A stretch of 64,000 nucleotides of DNA from Heterocephalus glaber (lineage: Eukaryota > Chordata > Mammalia > Rodentia > Bathyergidae). A model generated the notes under the pieces. The model saw only the letters and a program-made list of their open reading frames with translations. It searched no databases and was not told the DNA's origin. Made by a program: the position numbers and the translations under genes. The stretch lies in assembly GCF_000247695.1 (NCBI RefSeq), contig NW_004624854.1:758641-822640 (forward strand), read 5' to 3'. Each line of letters opens with the position of its first letter. Positions within the stretch are counted from its first letter, which is position 1. Positions 58,081 through 64,000 of this stretch are shown piece by piece.

Positions 58081-60245
58081 GAAGCCTAATGCATCACTCC
58101 ATAGATGAACCATTATGATTGTTTCTAACACCAAACCTGGGGGGCTGGGATGGTATTTAATAATCTTCAGTTGTGTGAAAAATGTGCTCTAGCCCCCAAG
58201 ACACTTATCTTTCGTTTGGAGTCCCAAGAGTGCCCATCCTTGGAGCCATTCTACCTGTTGAAAAGTATATGTTCTCTTTCCCCAGAGCCATACACAGCTG
58301 AGAAGCTGCCGGCCCAGAATGCACAGCCTGAAGGGTTTCTTTGCTCATTCTCACAGATACGGGGACCCCCTCTTGGGGGGGCATCCCACCCTGTGTTTAT
58401 AGGTCCAGGTGCATTTCCACTAACGCAGCCTAATGAGACATTAAAATAAGAAACTGATAGATTGGCCTCTAGCCACCCCATAGACATTCATCATTCTTAC
58501 TGGGTGCAAAATCTTGTGGGAATATAAATTGGTCTTGGTCGACATGGACCCAAAAGCACAGGGAGGGAAGTCTTAGATACTTACACACGCAGATAGCCAG
58601 CATCCCTGGCCACCAAGCGGTGTGCAAACCAAGCAGTGGAACCGGTCAGTACTTGGGAATTCCTGTCCTTTAGTCCACACTTAGGGAAGCCCTGGTGAGG
58701 TTCCTGGGCAGCCATAGGTATCTGTGACCAAGTCTTAGCCAGAATTCCTGCTCTGAACCTCGTGGTTTGTCTAGAAGTTAGTGAGCATGTTAGAGAGACG
58801 ATGAACATTTTTAACAAGGTACACTGTTCTTTCTGTCAGCAGAGCCACACAGGCTAACAAAACTGCCGCTGTATTACTTTCCTTGAATCTTACCACTTGT
58901 GCAATTGGTGACCTTGGATTTGCCATGGGCTCCAGATTTGAGCTCCACCCTCTGCCCGCTTCCATAGCGGTGGCCTGGTTTCATGACCCATCTGCCCCCA
59001 TCTGCACGCCTGGTCACCGGCTCCCATGCCGCCAGAGTCAGTGGGAAGGGTCTGCAGCACACCTGGCTCCCCCGTGCAGCGTGGCCGCCCCAGCCTGGCT
59101 CCCGTCACCTGCACACGTTCGTTTCCTGGCGCATTCTCAGGCCTCTGGGCCTTCTGCTGCGAACATCCTCCTCCTTGCTGATCCAGAAGAGCCCTGCACT
59201 CCACAAGTCCTCACAGCCTTCGCCCAGATCATGCCTGGCTGTGCCTCTCGGAGCAGACTTGTAACTCCTGTGTTAACAGTGTCACTGTGCGGAGCCACTG
59301 AGACCCCGCAGGAGTCTTTGGGATTAGTTGAACAAAGGTGGCTCAGTCTTCCGGAGAAAAGCTGCCCCCGGTGGAGGTGCAGGGTTCCTGAAGCACAGCC
59401 AGAGGGGGGTGGACTTTAGTGCCACCGCCCAGGGCAGCGCCTGGTCCGAGGGAGCGCAGGCTGCACACCTGCAGGGCACCTGTCACTGTGTGTTTTTCTG
59501 CCAGAGCATAACAGCCTGAGGGCCCAGACCAGACTTCCTCCACACCTACGGGAGCCGACTTGACGCCTGGCTCCAGTGTCCACGCAGGGTCTCTCTGTCA
59601 GTGGAGCAGTGGAGGAAATGGAGTGCAAGTTGGAAAATTAAGTTTTATTCCTCAGAGCACTTGCTACGAGAACGACACGTTTTCACATGAATCGATCTTA
59701 GAGGGGAAATAATGCGAGGTCCTGTAAGAGAGAGCTTGGCCTTTGGGGTGCTCAGAAGACACCCAGCTGCGTGGGACAATAGCTAGAACTGTGGGTGCAC
59801 AGGGGCACCTGGGACACCTGTGAACACACTTCACATACGTCAGGTCTAGGCTGCCAGAATCAGGGTAGGGGTACACGTGTTCCCGGAGAATCTTGGCCTT
59901 GGCAAGTGAGGCATTTCCAGGTTCTAGGAATTCTTGAGCGCACTTTAAGCATGTGTTTTGGATTAATTGCTCGATGGAGAGGTGGAAATCTGCAGGGAAA
60001 ACTGAAATCTGAAGGGTTGCCCACCACTGCTGAATGAAAAATAAGAGAGTGCCGACCCTTTCTAAATTTGATGCAAACAGAGAGGGTTTGTTCAGTGTGA
60101 AGACACTTTATTTCTAGGGCCGCACCTGCCAGGTACAGCTCCTGGTTTTCTCCTTCCCACTCTCTTGCTTTTATTTTAAAATCTTGATTGTCACCTTCTC
60201 TTGGTCTTGTATTGTGGATGTTCATACAAAAATCACTTCTGGGAG

Positions 60246-60322
60246 TCGGCAATTTAGCTCAGTGGTTCCGCCACCTGCCTCGCAAGCTCAAGGTCCCGAG
60301 TTTGATCCCCAGTACCAAACAA
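60246..60322 (+). mobile_element. ID SINE with 18-bp target duplication
   Basis: It reads tcggcaatttagctcagtgg, ttccgccacctgcctcgcaa and gagtttgatccccagtacca. The 18-bp repeat aaaaatcacttctgggag is perfect at 60228-60245 and 60323-60340, the longest ID duplication in the window. This suggests recent retrotransposition. Confidence 0.93.
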
Positions 60323-61189
60323 AAAAATCACTTCTGGGAGAATAGGGACTAAATGAACAAGTTATTCATTCACATACACAGAGAAACACATCAATCAATG
60401 CAGCAGTCTGTGGAAATGCGGGTGTAACCATGGTGCTTGCGGCTCACTGGATCTGGACAGCCCCTTACCTGTGTTCAGGGAAGGACGAGAGGGTGAGTGT
60501 GTGAGCTTCTGGGCAGGATCCAGAAAGGATCCAGAAGGACCCAGAAAGCAGCAGGAGATCCTTTAGGTAGGCCGGGTGTCTGCTGGGCTTCTGAGCCTTC
60601 CTGATTCTGATGCAGGGTGGTTTCCCAGAGATAGGTTCAGACATGTTCCCGAGCGGTTCTAGCTATGTGGATTAAAACTAGGTGAACTCATCCCAGACTC
60701 AGTGTGGCTGGCTTTGAAGATCTGAAAAGTGTTCTCGGATGGAGACTGGGTAGCTGGATGCACTTTGCTGCTGATACCAACACAACCCAGTGGCCCTCCC
60801 GCTATTTTCTAGTAGTTTTCTCAGGACTTGGAATGGGGTGGAGGGAGGTGGGGGTGTAAAGCCTCAGTAGATTTTGTTTTGTTTTGCTTTTTTTCCTTCC
60901 TGTTTTTGGCTCATATAGCAAGTTGATGGTAAATATTGAGCAATTTATTTAACCACACTATTCCTCAATTTCCTTATTAGCAATGCTGTCTTGTTTATAA
61001 GCAGTTTTGAAATGTTTGCAAGCACACAAAATGTTGGTATGAGTATCTGAAGTAGATATCTTATTTCTAACCTGCTTGCTGTCTCCAATAGTGGCAGCAA
61101 CCCACATCAGACTTATTTGAAGTGATGGTTAAAGGGCAGAATCCCAGGCCCAGACCAAACCTTCTGAATTAGGATTTCGAAGTCTGTGT

Positions 61190-61320
61190 TGTGGCTGGTT
61201 GCAGTGGTGCATGCCCGTAATCTGAGCACTCAGAGGCCCGAGGCCTGAAGATGTGAGTCTGAGAACATACGAGCTACATGAGCCAGACCCTGTCTCAAAA
61301 CAAAAAGATAAAAACAAAAA
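61190..61320 (+). mobile_element. B1 SINE, diverged
   Basis: It reads ggctggttgcagtggtgcat, gcccgtaatctgagcactca and gagccagaccctgtctcaaa and ends in an (aaaac)n-type tail. Confidence 0.75.
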
Positions 61321-62179
61321 TCTTCTCCAGTGAGTCTGATGCCCTCCAAAGTATCACTGTTTTTCAGTAACCCTGAGATTGAATTCAGATAGTTTAATCA
61401 CTTGAAAATCCCCTGGTATCTCCCAGGATTTGCTGGACTAACCCAGTTCTGACCATTTTCCCTGGAGCTACTGCATATTGTGATTCACTTGTTCCTTAAA
61501 AAAACACCTTCAGCTCATTTTGATTTCCCTGTCCTCAGAAAGTAGGTGACCTGGAAGGATACTGAGGACTTGAGGCCCCTAATCGAGGGTGGCTTGAAAT
61601 GTACATTCCAGCTTTCCGCAAGAAAAGCATGAAGTAGAGGCACAGCGCGCCTGCCGCCTGCTTTTGGTTTAGTACTGGGCTTCCCCTAGGAGCCCTGTGC
61701 TCAGCTCCTGTTCTTGATTTGACCACTGACTTGGTTTTGATCCTGGGAAAACCATTCAGTCTTTCTACCAGTTTCCCCCTGCAGTCTGTCCAGTCCCCAT
61801 CCCGGCTGTGTTCATGGGGACTGCATGCCATGTGGCCGGGGGTTCGGAGCAGGCAGCAGGCCCCGGGGGATGGAGCAGTCATAGACAGCAGCCACCCTTT
61901 TGGCTGGAGAGGAGCAAAGAGGGGCCCCCTTCCCTTGGTGTTCAGAGCCGAGCAGGGCGCACCGGCTCATGGGGGTGCTGGAGGGCTCTGTGGCAGCCAC
62001 AACTGTGTCACAGGAACTGCAGGGAACTGCGGAGTTCCTGCCTCTGCTCCAACCTAGGAAGAAAGGACAGATCCGACTCCAGCCCTGCTGCCCTGCCTGC
62101 CCTTGGGAGGTGGCCTGACCTCCCCAGATCGCCATCCCCTGTGCCGCCTCTCCTGGGTGTGTCCCGATCTTGAACCCTG

Positions 62180-62320
62180 TTACTAATTTTTCTGTTGCTG
62201 CAAAACCAATTAAACTAATTACACAAACAGTGGCTTGCACAACACACATTCATCGCCTCTTTGTCCACGGGGCAGGTGCCTGGCAAGCTCAGAGCCATCA
62301 GCACACCTGTCCTGGCTGGC
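62180..62320 (-). mobile_element. Possible ancient LTR/MaLR-like fragment
   Basis: The run aatttttctgttgctgcaaa, cagtggcttgcacaacacac and attcatcgcctctttgtcca resembles a common old repeat (tgttgctataacaaattacc, agtggcttaaaacaacacac, atttattatctcacagt). The family is uncertain. Confidence 0.3.
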
Positions 62321-62544
62321 ATCTGGGTGTCAGCTAGGGCCTCCTTCACCCGCTGGGGCAGGGTCTTTTACAGCAGCTGCAGAGCTCATGGGCTTTCTTC
62401 TTCCATCCCAGCAACAGAGCTTTTCAGTGCAGCATGCAGATTAATCAAGACACAGTCCAAGGCTTTCGAAGATAAACGGATTTTGTATCCACAAAGATGG
62501 CAGTTATAAAAATAAAAATTTTAAAAATGCAAACAGAAAATAAG

Positions 62545-63212
62545 TGTTGGTGAAGATGGGGAGGAATTGGAACCCTGTGCACCACTGGGGGAGATATAGC
62601 ATGGTGTGGCTGCTGTTGATGAGAGCATGTGGCTCCAGTATTAAAGCAGCGCTGCATGTGATTCTGTAATTCCACTTCTAGGTATATACCCCAAACAGTG
62701 AAAGCAGGGACTCAAACAGATATCCTCATACCCACATTCTTAAAGGCATTATTCACAGCCTCCAAAATGCGTAAGCACCTCATGGATGTGAACTGATGAA
62801 TAGGTAAAGAAAATGTGATACATACACCCTGTGGAATATTATTCATCCTTGGAAAGGAAGGAAATTTTGATCCCATGCTCCAGCATGAACCTTGAAAACT
62901 TTATACTAAGTGAAATGAGCCAGGCACGATGTACAAATATGTTAACGTTTCCACTTACACAGAGTGTATCAGAGTAGTAAAAATCAGAGACAGACTAGAA
63001 AGGTGGGTTTCAGGGGCCAGATAGAGAAACAAGAGTTATTGTTTAAGGGACACAGAGTCCCAGTTTTGCAAGATGAAAAAGTTCCGGGGTAGACTGGTGG
63101 TGGTTGCTGAATGATGCAAACACAGTAAATGCCACCACACTGAGTATTTAAAAATGGTTACTATGGCGAACCTTACACTCTGTACATTTTACCACAATAA
63201 AAGCAGTAAAAA
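62545..63212 (+). mobile_element. L1M-type LINE 3' end
   Basis: The phrases ggaaccctgtgcaccactgg, ccacttctaggtatataccc, cctgtggaatattattcatc, aagtgaaatgagccaggcac and gtacattttaccacaataaa appear in the order of an old L1 ORF2 end plus 3' UTR. The reading frame is broken throughout and it is 5'-truncated. Confidence 0.8.
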
Positions 63213-63570
63213 AAAAAGAGAGAAACAGGCCAAGGAGATGAACAGGAAGAGCACAGAAGAGGCAATGCAACGAGCAAGCAGGCTGAGAGAAAGATGTTCA
63301 ACGCTGCTGGTCAGCAGAAAGAAATTTCGCTGACACGGAAGGACCATCTCTGGTGCAGTGGGGCAGGGCTGTTACGTGTCTCACGCGGAAAGTCTGGCCT
63401 TCAGTTCTGGTCAACACCTTCGCCTGTCTGCTGCTCTTCTTCATCTCCCCAGAGCACAGACACAGCCCGCGTTTGAGATTTTTATCCCAATGCTTCAGAC
63501 AACAGAGGTTTTAAACATTCCTGGTCTCTCTCTCAGTGTGCTAGTTGAATTTTTAAAAGTAAAACCTTTT

Positions 63571-63661
63571 CTGGAGCCAGGGATTTAGCTCAGTGGTTTC
63601 GCCGCCTGCTGCACAAGTCCAAGGACCCGAGTTCAACACCCCAGTACCAAAAAAAAAAAAA
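63571..63661 (+). mobile_element. ID SINE with 16-bp target duplication
   Basis: It reads ggagccagggatttagctca, gtttcgccgcctgctgcaca and gagttcaacaccccagtacc and then about 17 A residues. The repeat aaaagtaaaacctttt at 63555-63570 and 63662-63677 is perfect. Confidence 0.92.
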
Positions 63662-64000
63662 AAAAGTAAAACCTTTTCCTTGAGGCCCAAGTTTGGTTTC
63701 TAATATAAAGATGTACAATAGGAATCATATTAAATGCAGTTCTGCAATGTTTATCGTACTAAAATGACAAATGAGACCAGAGTGGGTGACGAATGTCAAG
63801 GAGTGCGTAGTGTCAGGGTAAACCATGAGTCATAACTGTCTCAGTGTCCTAAAATCGTCCTTCTTATAACAGACTTCTTCACAGTCCTGTTTCCAAATAG
63901 CCACGTGACCACACATCTGCTTCATTATCTCTTCATTGTCTCACAGCTTCCACGGCCATTGTTATCTCTGGGTAATTTATTGAAGGCAATTAGAGTAAAT

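Noticed and set aside
61812..62249. 145-codon minus-strand frame
   Set aside because: GC-rich intronic sequence with other frames open on the opposite strand. No motif or homology was recognised.

Overview
This is a mammalian intronic and exonic window, most likely from a rodent. It lies inside one large gene on the + strand: HECW1 (NEDL1), a neuronally enriched NEDD4-type HECT E3 ubiquitin ligase. Fourteen coding exons can be read between positions 501 and 52437. Each is bounded by AG and GT, and the codon phases interlock without a break. Together they give 1607 coding bases (535 codons plus two bases), running from the C-terminal half of the second WW domain through the linker and most of the HECT domain to the arginine just before the catalytic segment. 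Neither the 5' exons (C2, first WW, most of the second WW) nor the 3' exon(s) with the catalytic cysteine and stop codon are in the window. Everything else is intron.

The organism call rests on repeats. There are many tRNA-derived ID-type SINEs ending in 'ccccagtacc' plus poly-A, several with target-site duplications of 9-18 bp, and many 7SL-derived B1 elements, often fused to a diverged ID half (B1-dID). This combination is rodent and non-murine. The ID variant looks like those I associate with hystricomorphs such as mole-rats, but species assignment from memory is low confidence.

Layout: 1-6100 carries three exons (WW2 end and linker) and a head-to-head pair of ID SINEs. 6088-17734 is a long intron with a TA-flanked inverted-repeat DNA transposon split by an ID element, a MaLR-type LTR split by another ID element, a Tigger-like fragment, a MIR and a possible cryptic exon. 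17735-28573 carries four exons, L1 remnants, a 0.3-kb GAT-type microsatellite and a tiny U2 snRNA retropseudogene. 28574-41368 is a 12.8-kb intron whose main occupant is a full-length-looking sideroflexin-2 (SFXN2) retrocopy of about 3.3 kb with recognisable target-site duplications and a CpG-rich 5' end. 41369-52437 holds the densely spaced HECT exons. 52438-64000 is intron with a diverged inverted repeat, L2, MIR, L1 and SINE copies.

I see no CRISPR array, operon, prophage or novel multi-gene system. The most informative non-exonic signals are the SFXN2 retrocopy, the 5'-end U2 insertion without a poly-A tail, the nested transposons and the two inverted repeats that could fold in the HECW1 pre-mRNA.
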